DNA of 64,000 nt from Caprella mutica (GCA_947561585.1 CANNZV010000338.1:62024-126023), one strand, 5' to 3'. Shown: positions 48,897-59,812, numbered from the stretch's first letter. Numbers and translations: made by a program. Notes: generated by a model not told the origin, from the letters alone.

Positions 48897-50001
48897 TTAT
48901 ATATTTTTCATGCCTATTAATTCAACTAATTTGGTAAATCTATCAATAGGCAACGGTTTAGTGAATATATCAGCGAGCATAGTTTCGCTGGGGCAATACA
49001 CAAGTTTAATTGTGTTTGAAGCAACAAGATCTCTAATGTAATGAAATTTAATATCAATGTGTTTCGATCTAGGATGATTTTTTGCATTTTTAGCAATACA
49101 AATAGCTGACTGATTATCCTCAAACAAAACTATAGGATTCTTATTTGGTACTTTAAGATCTAATAGTAATTTATTTAGAAATACAGCTTCTTGGGAGGCT
49201 CCAGAGAGGGAAACATATTCAGCTTCAGCTGTTGATAAAGCAACACATGACTGTTTCACAGAGCGCCAAGAAATAATGGAATTATTTAACATAAAGCATT
49301 GGCCAGAAGTACTTTTCCTATCAACTCTGTTTCCTGCCCAGTCGGCATCAGAATAACCTATCAACTCAGAATCTTCATTACCATATGTAATGCCAAGATC
49401 TGGTGTGCCCTTTAGGTATCTAAATATTCTCTTAATTGCAGACCAGTGCTTAGTGTTTGGATTGGAACAAAATTTAGAGACATTTCCAACTGCATAAGTT
49501 ATGTCAGGTCTAGTTTTAGTAGATAGATACAGTAAGGCACCTACAGCTGACTGATATTTAGTTTTGTATACTAGTTCACACTCATCAGTAGTTGGTTCCA
49601 AATGGGAATTAACATCAGCAGGGGTTGAAATAGGTTTGCAATTATTGAATTCAAATCTATCTAATAACTCGTTGACAAATGAAGATTGATTTAGGGCTAT
49701 TTTATTTTCGTCTTGTACGATTTTTATGCCTAAGAAATAGGATAATTTTCCTAAGTCTTTCATCTCAAATTTAGCACTTAAATCAATCTTGATTTTAGTC
49801 AGATCATCATAGTTCTTACATGCTACAATAATATCATCTACATACACAGAAATGAAGCATGGAGAGTTATTGATTAATTTAACATATATACAAGAGTCAC
49901 AAGAGGACTGAATAAAGCCTAAGGATTTAAGATATGCATCCAACGCATCATTCCAACATTTGGGTGATTGTTTTAATCCATACATAGATTTATTAAGTTT
50001 A
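48897..50001 (-). pseudogene. Copia pol, 3' part: reverse transcriptase end and RNase H
   Basis: Minus-strand frame from KLNKSMYGLKQSPKCW onward. It includes the reverse transcriptase active-site motif YVDD, the LSYFLGIKI and YLSTKTRPDI stretches, and the RNase H region with ALSTAEAEYVSL and SKHIDIKFHYIRD, then ends at a stop at 48897. These are typical Copia pol landmarks. The piece is cut from the rest of pol by the element at 50002-52719; the insertion falls between the codons for NLVC and KLNKSMYGLK. The frame itself is intact to the stop. Confidence 0.93.
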
Positions 50002-52719
50002 GCGTCGGACCGGGTGGCTTTGCGCATTTTCCGCATACTTTGATTTTACGAAAAAACTAGAGAAGTCAGCAATATGATTTTTTGTGTGCAGATAGATGAA
50101 GTGTAGACCTAGGTGCTCACCAAGTTTCAACTCTTTAAGTTAGATAGAAAAAAAGTTATCATCGAAAAACTGTGCGCAAAGATCGTGGGGATAAACCGGG
50201 TGAATTTTGCGCAATTACCGGGTGTACTTGCGCACTGCGCAAATTCACCTAATGTGAAACTGCGCAGTGCGCAAGTTCATCCTGTATAAACTGTGCATAG
50301 AAAATCTAACCCTGATATGCTATGCAACTGCCGTGAATCTGCCCCAATCTTCTATGCAACTGTCCCAATCTGCTGTGCAATTGCAGTGAGGCTGCTGTGG
50401 AATTGCCGTGCGTCTGCTGTGGAATTGCCGTGGGTCTGCTGTGGAATTGCCGTGAGTCTGCTGTGGAATTGCCGTGAGTCTGCTGTGGAATTGCCGTGAG
50501 TCTGCTGTGGAATTGCCGTGAGTCTGCTGTGGAATTGCCGTGAGTCTGCTGTGGAATTGCCGTGAGTCTGCTGTGGAATTGCCGTGAGTCTGCTGTGGTA
50601 TTGCCGTGAGTCTGCTGTGGTATTGCCGTGAGTCTGCTGTGGTATTGCCGTGAGTCTGCTGTGGTATTGCCGTGAGTCTGCTGTGGAATTAACGTGAGTC
50701 TGCTGTGGAATTGCCGTGAGTCTGCTGTGGAATTGCCGTGAGTCTGCTGTGGAATTGCCGTGAGTCTGCTGTGGAAGAGTCTGCTGTGGAATTGCCGTGA
50801 GTCTGCTGTGGAATTGCCGTGAGTCTGCTGTGGAATTGCCGTGAGTCTGCTGTGGAATTGCCGTGAGTCTGCTGTGGAATTGCCGTGAGTCTGCTGTGGA
50901 ATTGCCGTGAGTCTGCTGTGGAATTGCCGTGAGTCTGCTGTGGAATTGCCGTGAGTCTGCTGTGGAATTGCCGTGAGTCTGCTGTGGAATTGCCGTGAGT
51001 CTGCTGTGGAATATCCGTGAGTCTGCTGTGGAATTGCCGTGAGTCTGCTGTGGAATATCCGTGAGTCTGCTGTGGAATTGCCGTGAGGCTGCTGTGGAAT
51101 TGCCGTGAGGCTGCTGTAAAATTGCCGTGAGGCTGCTGTAAAATTGCCGTGAGGCTGCTGTGGAATTGCCGTGAGGCTGCTGTGGAATTACCGTGAGTCT
51201 GCTGTGGAATTAACGTGAGTCTGCTGTGGAATTAACGTGAGTCTGCTGTGGAATTGCCGTGAGGCTGCTGTAAAATTGCCGTGAGGCTGCTGTAAAATTG
51301 CCGTGAGGCTGCTGTGGAATTGCCGTGAGGCTGCTGTGGAATTGCCGTGAGGCTGCTGTGGAATTGCCGTGAGGCTGCTGTGGAATTGCCGTGAGGCTGC
51401 TGTGGAATTGCCGTGAGGCTGCTGTGGAATTGCCGTGAGTCTGCTGTGGAATTGCCGTGAGTCTGCTGTGTAATTGCCGTGAGTCTGCTGTGTAATTGCC
51501 GTGAGTCTGCTGTGTAATTGCCGTGAGTCTGCTGTGTAATTGCCGTGAGTCTGCTGTGTAATTGCCGTGAGTCTGCTGTGGAATTGCCGTGAGTCTGCTG
51601 TGGAATTGCCGTGAGTCTGCTGTGGAATTGCCGTGAGTCTGCTGTGGAATTGCCGTGAGTCTGCTGTGTAATTGCCGTGAGTCTGCTGTGTAATTGCCGT
51701 GAGTCTGCTGTGTAATTGCCGTGAGTCTGCTGTGGAATTGCCGTGAGTCTGCTGTGGAATTGCCGTGAGTCTGCTGTGTAATTGCCGTGAGTCTGCTGTG
51801 TAATTGCCGTGAGTCTGCTGTGGAATTGCCGTGAGGCTGCTGTGGAATTGCCGTGAGGCTGCTGTGGAATTGCCGTGAGGCTGCTGTGGAATTGCCGTGA
51901 GGCTGCTGTGGAATTGCCGTGAGGCTGCTGTGGAATTGCCGTGAGTCTGGTGTGGAATTGCCGTGAGTCTGGTGTGGAATTGCCGTGAGTCTGGTGTGGA
52001 ATTGCCGTGAGTCTGGTGTGGAATTGCCGTGAGTCTGGTGTGGAATTGCCGTGAGTCTGCTGTGGAATTGCCGTGAGGGCGAGGCTGCTGTGCAACTGCC
52101 GTGAGGCTGCTGTGCAACTGCCGTGGGGCTGCTGTGCAACTGCCGTGAGTCTGCTGTGCAACTGCCGTGAGGCTGCTGTGCAACTGCCGTGAGGCTGCTG
52201 TGGAATTGCCGTGATATAGGAGTATCGTGGATGAATATCACAGGTTTATTAATGAATAAGAGCTCTTTACCTTTATTAATAAATGTGCGCAAGTCCACCC
52301 GTGAATTAAAATATTCCCAGGGTGATGTTGCGCATCTAGTATATTGGTTATATCTCAATAATTTATAATTATTATTAAAATCATCTTACATGACGTTATT
52401 CTGCAGTAAATTATGCGTATCCAACGTAAATTGCAATCAAATTGGAGCATAATTATCAACACTACAGCATAGTTCGCGGAGATTCGATTCTAGTCCAAAA
52501 TAATTATTTTGCCATAAAAATCATAGGTCTCTGTTTGAACACTTAGTATCTATACTTAATCTCTTACGATTTTCGTGAAATTTATGCACTAGGGGGTTTA
52601 AGAGCTGCTCTTTCCAATGGTGTTGTCAGATTAGAAATATTTTCACGCATTCACCGTCAATTACCGATGCGCAACTTCACTCGGAATGTTGAAGTGCGCA
52701 AAGCCACCCGGTCTGACGC
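50002..52719 (-). mobile_element. GCGTC-ended, TA-flanked element with expanded 22-bp minisatellite, inserted in Copia pol
   Basis: 2718 bp, with the same termini and flanks as 44862-45991 but inverted (GCGTCGGACCGGGTGGC left, GCGTCAGACCGGGTGGC from the right). Its TA duplication (50000-50001, 52720-52721) can be proved, because removing the element restores the Copia reading frame. The size difference from its 1130-bp relative is almost entirely minisatellite. Confidence 0.93.
50380..52212. repeat. 22-bp minisatellite, about 80 units
   Basis: Unit (plus strand) GAGTCTGCTGTGGAATTGCC plus GT, with variants GAGGCTG, GTGTAATTG, GTAAAATTG and CTGGTG. Variants come in blocks of adjacent units, which suggests local duplication of multi-unit segments. 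On the minus strand all three frames stay open for 300-380 codons, an artefact of a stop-free 22-bp unit. Confidence 0.97.
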
Positions 52720-52721
52720 TA

Positions 52722-53005
52722 CATACTAAATTTTCTTTTTCTGGAATAGCATAGCCAGGAGGCTGTCTAATATAAACATTTTCTTTAAGATCCCCATTCA
52801 AAAAAGCAGAATTGACATCCAAGTGATGTACAAATAATTTTTGGTTAGCTGCTAAAGATAACATGGTTCGCACCGATTCAAATCTCACTACAGGAGCAAA
52901 AATTTCATCATAGTCGATTCCAGGTCTCTGTAAAAAACCCTGAGCGACTAATCTAGCTTTATATGAAACCACTCTACCATCAGATCCCTTTTTTCTTTTA
53001 AACAC
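52722..53005 (-). pseudogene. Copia pol, reverse transcriptase N-terminal fragment
   Basis: Frame reads VFKRKKGSDGRVVSYKARLV, GIDYDEIFAPVVRFESVR, HHLDVNSAFLNGDLKENVY and PPGYAIPEKENLVC, then runs into the inserted element. Upstream, an in-frame TAG (53006-53008) sits where Trp is expected in KSKWVFKRK. This fragment and the 48897-50001 piece were one continuous frame. Confidence 0.93.
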
Positions 53006-53051
53006 CTATTTAGATTTAATTATATTTAAATCTGAGGTAGGTTTTACGAGT

Positions 53052-55556
53052 TCAAAAACTTTGTTTCTCAAAAGCATTTAATTCCCTCTCCATGGCATGT
53101 TTCCATTTAGAGGATTCAGAACCGCTATTAAGAGCCTCAGATACCGACCTAGGTTCGATATTGATATTCCCATTGACTAATAAACCCTCCTCCTCCTCCT
53201 CAACATGATCATACACCCAACTACCATATCTAATAGGAGCTCGACGAATTCTAGTCGATCGTCTAAGATCCTCATTAGGACTGATAGCTGGTACAGGTTG
53301 CGCCTCAGGGAGGATTATTGGTGGGTTATCGTCAGGAGGTTGATTCTCAGGTCCAGCAGGTTCTGAATCTTCTGAATGGAACACCAGTGGAGAGGTAGGA
53401 GTCTCACTCAGTTGAGGGCTCTCAATCTTAGATGAAATTGATTCATCAAAGGTTACATTCCTGGAAAAGAAGATTCTTTTAGATTCAACATCATACATCT
53501 TATACCCTTTAGTAACTGTGCCATAGCCAATAAACAGACATTTGGTAGCTTTATTTTCTAACTTTGATCTTTCCTCTCGAGAAATATGTGCGTACCCTGT
53601 GCATCCAAAAACTTTTATATGACCGATGTTGGGTTTTCTAAGATTTAAAGCTTCATATGGAGTTTTATTTACTAAAAATGAATTAATGCATCTATTATTT
53701 AGATAATTTGCAGTATATAGTGCTTCACCCCAGAATTCCTTATCAATTCCTGAATCAGATAACATACATCTAACTTTTTCCATAATAGTTCTATTAAATC
53801 TTTCAGCTAACCCATTTTGTTCAGGAGTTTTAGGAATGGATTTCTGGTGAATTATACCTTCATTTCGTAAATATGATTCAAACTTATTTGAGGTATATTC
53901 TCCTCCATTATCTGACTGCAAGGTTTTAATTTTCCTTTCATAAATATTTTCAACCATAGCTTTCCATTCCAAAAACTTCTGAAACACATCACTCTTATGT
54001 GCAATAACATATATCCAGGAGTATCGAGTAGCATGATCAATAAAGGTCAGAAAATATGAATTATTACCCCTGGAAGTGGGAGTAATTTTCCCACAGACAT
54101 CGGTGTGGATTAAATCAAGAGGTTTACAATTTTTCTTAATGCTTGTAGAAAAAGGTATTTTATGCATTTTCCCATTACAGCAGTGTTCACACACGCCTTC
54201 TATAGCTTTTAATTTACTATCCAGACCATTTACTGATTTAGTTCGGATCATTTTAGTCAAGTTATCTTTACCTATATGACCGAGCCTTCTGTGCCATAGA
54301 ATGTTTACTTCATTTTGATCAACAGTTACTGCAGCTTTATGAACTAAAGTATTAAGATAATAGAGTTGACCAACACAGTTAGCCTCAGCCTTTAACTCTT
54401 TATTTTCGTTCAAAATTTTACATTTATCATCTTCAAAAATAATAGATTTATTATTACTTGTCATTTTAGACACTGATAGTAGATTAAAAGCTAGATTTGG
54501 CACATATAGTACATCATTTATTTTACATGTTCTACTTCCACCACCTGGTATATTCACAATAACAGAAACATTTCCTAGTGAAATAACTTGTAAGACATCT
54601 CCATTTCCTACTTTAACATTGATAGGTTTGCTAATATTTGCAAAATCTTTACATAAATTTTTATCACCACTCATGTGTGATGAAGAGCCTGAATCTATTA
54701 TCCAAATATTACTGTCGGCATATTTGTTAAAAAGAGCGATATCATTAGCATACATTGTGTGATTTAGTTCTATATGACTTACATTTACAACATTTGGCTG
54801 GTTTTGAGTTCTGTTAGTTTGAGAAGACCTTTTAAATTTAAAGCAGTCTTTTTTCAGGTGTCCCATCTTATTGCAGAAATGGCAAATGATGGACTGTTTG
54901 TTTACTCCAGCATAATTCTGAGTATTTGATAATGCTAATGCATTATTGGTTTTAATACTCAACTTTTCAGCTTCTCTCCGGAGTGTGTCAGCTACGGTAA
55001 TCCAGTTAGGGATGTCTGTCTGAGCTTCAAGTGCAGTGACAAGCACTTCAAACGGCCCTGGTAGTGATGACAGAAGACAAATCACTTTATCCTCTTCACT
55101 GATCACTTGATTTAACAAGGCAAGCTCTTGAAAAACTTCAGTTAGTTCCTTCAAATGAAAGTCGAGTAGTTCAGGAGACTTCAATTTTAGATTGTAGAGC
55201 TTTTTCTTCAGACGAAATTTGTTAGCCCACGTGTTTTTCTGAAACGTTTCTTGAAGGGTAGTCCAGACAGCGTGTGGATCCGTCGGTTGTCCAACTAAGT
55301 ACAATTGATCCGGTGAAATAGATAGTACTATATCTGCCAGAGCCTTATTATAATTATTAGCATAGGCATTCTTCGCCTCAGTTGAAGCTGAATCAATTGG
55401 AACTGGTTTAGATCCATCAGCAAAATCCATCAGTTTCTCTCGTAAGAGATACATCTTCATTTGTATCCTCCATGTAGGGTAATTATTTCCGTCTAGGGGA
55501 ACAATCCCCTGTAACTTATTTGAAGACATGTTTTCAAAGTATTTATTATCGTTCAA
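53052..55556 (-). pseudogene. Copia gag-protease-integrase, 834-aa frame
   Basis: Domains in order: gag (LQGIVPLDGNNYPTWRIQMK onward), a CCHC zinc knuckle CHFCNKMGHLKKDC (about residue 231), aspartic protease DSGSSSH (about 295), a zinc-binding pre-integrase segment with HRRLGH, and the integrase core with HTDVCG, QSDNGGEY and RFNRTIMEKVRCML. The frame ends prematurely in FEKQSF at a frameshift near 53050-53075; the next residues continue in another frame as ELVKPTSDLNII. The likely start is Met-Ser-Ser-Asn at 55529, since the codons before it lie in the duplicated leader. Confidence 0.95.
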
Positions 55557-55906
55557 TACTTAACAAACATAAACAACCAATGCAGTTAAATTGATTTACT
55601 GTTTAACTGAATTGATGTTTTAACATTATTCTAATTCATAAGAATAACTGAATATAATTATTAATATTCAATTGGAACAGCAACACAAGTCTTAGTTCGC
55701 AAGAACCTTTTGTTGAAAGTATTTATTATCATTCAATACTTTAACAAACATAAACAACCACAGCAGTTAAATTGATTTACTGTTTAACTGAATTTGATGT
55801 TTTAAAATTATTCTAATTCATAAGAATAACTTCACTGAATATAATTATTAATATTTAATTGGAACAGCAACACAAGTCTTAGTTCGCAAGAACCTTTTGT
55901 TGAAAG
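55536..55906. repeat. 180-bp tandem duplication in the Copia leader
   Basis: The stretch from AAAGTATTTATTATCGTTCA to CGCAAGAACCTTTTGTTG occurs twice in a row (from about 55536 and about 55717) with small differences. The inner copy overlaps the first codons of the gag frame. Confidence 0.85.
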
Positions 55907-56190
55907 ACTGTTTACCAAAGGATAAGGTCACAGATTTAAAGTTAATTAGTGACCTCTCTTGACACCTCTTTCGCACAAATACTAAATAATTATATTATAA
56001 CACAAGTGCATTTTTCGCTAGAGTAATCATTATAATTGACCTCATTAGCGCGTTAACACGATATGCTTACGCAAGCGTTTGAGTGATATGTTTCATATAG
56101 GTTAACACTTTTTCACTGCACTTCGTTTTTATTACTGTTATAAACTTCTAATTTGTTTAAACATAATTTGATTTATAAACTCTTATCGTT

Positions 56191-56206
56191 CACTGGGCCC
56201 ATAACC
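56191..56206 (-). promoter_or_regulatory. Copia primer-binding site, internal tRNA-iMet type
   Basis: Immediately inside the 5' LTR the minus strand reads GGTTATGGGCCCAGTG. Its complement CTGGGCCCATAACC is the anticodon stem-loop of eukaryotic initiator tRNA-Met. Drosophila copia is known to prime with a tRNA-iMet half cleaved in the anticodon loop, and this site fits that mechanism. Confidence 0.85.
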
Positions 56207-56544
56207 TGTTAGAATTAGGTTAAATAACAGTGGGTTAACAACGTTAAGACATAGAGTTTATTTAAAGAGTAAATATGTTATACAATTAGAAGTCTATTGA
56301 GAGATGAGTGGAACACATCCCTCACAGAGTAATGTAAAGAACCGATTGCCTTCAGAAACTACAAGCAGGAGTATTTAACCCTCGACGGAAGTGTGATCGA
56401 CTTTAGACCTTATGTCTGTTTCTCATTAAAAGTAATACATGGTTATTGAAACAATAGGTAATTTAATATAGCTGAGCTAGTCTAACAGGAAATTAATATT
56501 AAACATATAACGAGTGTGTAATACATTTAACTAAAATTTCAACA
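56207..56544 (-). repeat. Copia 5' LTR
   Basis: 338 bp, the same boundaries as the 3' LTR. In element sense it should hold the promoter. Confidence 0.95.
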
Positions 56545-56581
56545 ATCATAACTATTAAATACAATACATAACTTGTTTGAT

Positions 56582-56818
56582 CATGCCGAAAAAAAAAAAT
56601 TCAACAAAAAAAAGAGAAATAAATCAGATGAAAGCAAAGTAAGAGATGCGATTGGTAAAGTGGGAGGTGGACTCTATCAAGGAAAGCTGCAAAATAAATT
56701 GGAATTCACGAATGGGCTTCCCGTGACCGAATGAAGAGAACTAGGAGCAATAACAGTGATAGCAGTGGCCGGAGATAAGTTACACCCACTTATCATTTTT
56801 AAAGGTGAGACCTGACGT
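56582..56818 (+). pseudogene. pogo-like DDE transposase remnant
   Basis: A start-like MPKKKNSTKKKRNKSDES is followed by KVRDAIGKV. After a frame change, GAITVIAVAGDKLHPLIIFK can be read (56745-56806). The latter matches the conserved block ahead of the second catalytic Asp in pogo/Tigger/Jerky-type transposases. It fits the TA flanks of the GCGTC-ended elements. No continuous frame remains. Confidence 0.6.
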
Positions 56819-57830
56819 AATAGTTACAAATTATGTAGTTCAGTGTTAAAATCACTATAAAATTGCTAATAGCGTATCATGCAGAATTGCTCTATACAAT
56901 CAAACTTTATTTACAGGTGTCAACCTTATGGCTATTGGCACGCTCCCAATCCTTATCCTGGGACACAACATGCACGATCCGAAAAGCAGTGAAAGAGAAC
57001 CACCACTAATCTCCTGAGGAGAAAAGGAAACTCACACCTCAAGCAAGTCCCCAAAAGTAGCCAGGCGATATAGAAGAACCAAACATATCTGGTAGAGCCC
57101 ACATCAATTATCACAAAGAGAACACTTTCACTGAATTGAATACCTCATTCTATAAGAAAGAAATATCTATCAATAGGAGTTTCGAGCAGATTTTGTAAGA
57201 CCACTTCACACAAAGAGTGCAACATCGAAAAGTTCGACGTAGGATAAATCTTGAAGCTCAAGTTCTGACAATAGATGAATTAAGAATTTTGTGATGAAAT
57301 AGAGAAAGAAAAGAAAATGAATTGTTAAAATAGGAAAACGGAAAAAGTAGATGAACAGTTGCAGCCAATTTGCTCCAGCACTAGTAGTAGTGCTGAAGAA
57401 TCATACGTGGATATAGATAAGACACCTGTATAAAATTTCAACCTCAGGCAACAGAGGAGTATTTGAAGAATGTAGAAGAAAAATATTGTTCAATTTGTGT
57501 AGTTTCATTTGGGAAGGAACTATTGTACATAGGCATTGGTAAACCAAATTGAACAATTCGTTTAAATAAATGTTCATAAACGGAAAAGCCACGTAAGGCC
57601 AGGGCATTCTATTATTATTTTGTAGCCATATTCTAAGAATATATTATTTGATTAAAACTATACTAATTATAGTTTCATTTCTAGTTTATTTAGGAAATTC
57701 TGTATCTTAAATAAAGCATTTTCATAACTTGTTTCATTTAACCTGGCAACGTTATCAAAAGCAGTCATTATCGTAGTGTAGTGAGGACTAGCTACTCTTC
57801 ATGGCTGATTCCCACAACGTGGTACATAAT
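56819..57830. other. interior of the GCGTCGAC element, decayed
   Basis: Purine-rich, probably the rest of the pogo-like gene, but I can read no further conserved block with confidence. Confidence 0.4.
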
Positions 57831-58369
57831 TAATGAGAGTCGGTTCCCGCACTGCGGGGCATTTCAAAATGGGTTGGCGATCCCAGGCACTGCGGGAAAC
57901 GACCCCTTTAAAGTCAGAATTCTCCCCCGCATATATTTCATCCCATAAAAAAGAAAGTACTAGAGATAGAAACTTAAGAATTACTACGATTATGCATCAT
58001 ACAGAGGTGAATTCTCATGCCAATTTTTGTTAAGATACCTAACTTATTTTCCGAGTTAAAGCAAAGTTTACGCAAATTGCGGGAAGCAATCCTGGTCGAC
58101 GCATGACGAACATTAGTTGCTCATGATTGGCCACCTGACGATAATAGAATAGGAAGTGACCGAACATTGATAATGCTATGACGATTACTAGCATTTAAGA
58201 CTAAAGGGACATTTCCTCGTTTAATTGCAAAAGTAATAGCATAATGTGCATGCGTGTAATATGATTGGAAAGATAAAAATACAGCTTTCTAATGATAGTT
58301 ACATCGCATCAGTAGCGTTATTGGCATTTGTTTGTAATTTATCCTCAAGTGACTGATTACTGGCACAAA

Positions 58370-58700
58370 CACCCTAAGTCCTATATTTACATTAATTTTG
58401 CTACTAACATTTCTGAATTAATCCCTATATTTACATTAATTTTACTAGGAACAGAAAAGAGACCTCTACGAACACTTTAGCAGTTTCTGCAGACTGGGTA
58501 GGTAGGTACTATTTGGTAAAGGTTCAAAGCTACTAAATTTGTCAGTTGTCACCCTTTTATACCATGTTTCAAAGTGTGGCAGGAACCAGGAAAGTCGGTA
58601 AATCGCCAGTTTAGTGAGAAAATGGATCCAGGTCGCCTCATTTAAGATACTTTATAAAGGAGTAATTTAACTTCCTAGTGAAGATTTTACACTTGGAAAC
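58370..58700. mobile_element. two word-bearing MITE remnants
   Basis: 58370-58500 repeats CCTATATTTACATTAATTTT twice with GCTACTAAC / ACTAGGAAC between, and ends TTTCTGCAGACTGGG. 58562-58700 is the inverted relative of 43570-43724 (CCATGTTTCAAAGTGTGG, CAGGTCGCC, CACTTGGAAAC). Confidence 0.5.
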
Positions 58701-58726
58701 CCAGTCTGCACAATATCATATTGGTA

Positions 58727-59422
58727 CCATGTTTCAGAGGCTGGATATTTGTAAGCCAATTTTTGAGTCAAAATTTCACAAAAGTTCTGAGCCAAGCCAA
58801 TTCAACAGTATCTAATAGCTGAGCGGCGCACCACTGTACTTTCTATCAATGGTCTCAACGTAAATGGCTGTTATGCAAATTGTTGTATCCGCTTGGCGCT
58901 TGCTCATTGTTCTGCGCACATCATGATTGTTTAATGACCTGGCAGGGGGGTTCTATTAATACCTTAGACTGAAAGTTTACAATAGTTACCCCATAAAATT
59001 ATAAATATCACAGTTTTCTATGATAAATTTTATTTTCTATTCCAGAAAACATCTCAATCAAAGAATTAAATTGTGTAGCTACCTAGTAGGTATAAACATT
59101 GGATTCAGATAACGTCGGTCATAAATTTGATAACAATTATCATATTCAGTCCATATATCATTAATCCTCATTCAAATTACCTCTCTATTAGAACGTACAG
59201 TAGTGCGCCGTAATCTAGTGCGCTGTACTGAAATGCGCCGCTCAGCTTTTAGTTACGTATCAGCCAATTTGGCTCATTTTTCTAAGATTTCAAGCCAAAA
59301 TTAACATGGGAACTTGGGAATTAATTCAAAATTTTAAGCCGATTAGACATATCTAAGTTTTGACCTTTTGAAATCTAAGCCAATTAGCTAATTGGCTTTA
59401 ATTAACATACTCTTATACATGG
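58727..59422. mobile_element. word-bearing MITE, AATTGGCTT type, interrupted
   Basis: Inverted relative of 42413-42647. The tips are CCATGTTTCAGAGG and CTCTTATACATGG; words are AAGCCAATT / TTGGCTC. It is split by the element at 58803-59261 together with an 8-bp duplication. Confidence 0.75.
58803..59261. mobile_element. 459-bp MITE with GGCGCACTA words and the shared core
   Basis: The ends share AGCTGAGCGGCGCA after imperfect 14-bp tips. The perfect 8-bp duplication AGCCAATT (58795-58802, 59262-59269) is confirmed by the uninterrupted relative at 42555-42580. Words such as TAGTGCGCCG and TAGTGCGCTGTAC recur at the ends. The core (58868-58960) matches, inverted, the core at 4728. Confidence 0.88.
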
Positions 59423-59429
59423 ATCATAT

Positions 59430-59686
59430 ATGGAACATTTTTCCAAGACTCTCTGGGTCTGTGGGTTTTTTGACTGAATTTTAGAAATTAGAGATCTCTG
59501 TGGGAGATCATGAATTAATTCCTATGTTACTATTATTTTAGCTGCAGGAGATTTTGAATTAATACCTATGTTCCCATTAATTTAGCTGCGGGAGATTCTG
59601 AATCTGCTGCCGAGACTGAGAGTCAGAGAGTAACTCTCTCTCAAATTAAAATTTCTGCGGGAGAAGAGACACATTCTTCAGTCTGG
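59430..59686. mobile_element. word-bearing MITE, CTGCGGGAG type, inverted relative of 44290
   Basis: GGAACATTTTTCCAAGACTC to ACATTCTTCAGTCTGG. It has CTGTGGGAG, CTGCAGGAG, CTGCGGGAG and CTGCGGGAG separated by two constant modules, in the same order as the 44290 element. The left tip is missing. Confidence 0.75.
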
Positions 59687-59776
59687 TTGGAAACATCCTT
59701 ATGCTTTGTGTGATTTGTCTGAAATAGAAATGAATACATAGCTAGGTATTTTAGATATTGGCAACTGAGAGCGCAA

Positions 59777-59812
59777 AGCTGTGATTGGGTGCAGTGTGAC
59801 CCAATCACAGCT
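59777..59812. repeat. perfect 14-bp hairpin arms
   Basis: AGCTGTGATTGGGT, 8-base loop, ACCCAATCACAGCT. Contains CCAAT-type motifs on both strands. Could be a foldback remnant or a regulatory dyad. Confidence 0.6.

Larger units (their letters stand above)
48542..56544 (-). mobile_element. Ty1/Copia LTR retrotransposon, defective
   Basis: Two 338-bp LTRs beginning TGTTAGAATT and ending TTCAACA, with a perfect 5-bp target duplication ATCAT (48537-48541, 56545-56549). Coding is on the minus strand in Copia order (gag, protease, integrase, reverse transcriptase, RNase H). By eye the LTRs differ at 7 positions (about 2%), so insertion is fairly recent. The polyprotein is disabled by a frameshift, an in-frame TAG, and an inserted 2.7-kb element (50002-52719). 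Confidence 0.97.
48010..58102. mobile_element. GCGTCGAC-ended element with GGTTCCCGCAC words, split by Copia
   Basis: The left end GCGTCGACCCGGATCGG and the right end, inward, GCGTCGACCAGGATTGC both run into GGTTCCCGCA / GCTTCCCGCA. The word GGTTCCCGCAC recurs near 48052, 48430-48466 and 57838-57900. Removing Copia leaves about 2.1 kb. TA precedes the left end; AT follows the right end, so the expected TA is altered. A pogo-like transposase remnant lies inside (56582-56818). Confidence 0.7.

Noticed and set aside
50380..52212. CRISPR-like array
   Set aside because: Units are contiguous without unique spacers, and the context is an animal genome.
51188..52358. Three long minus-strand open frames (309-382 codons) as genes
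   Set aside because: All are the 22-bp minisatellite read in three frames; no non-repetitive domain and they lie within a transposon.
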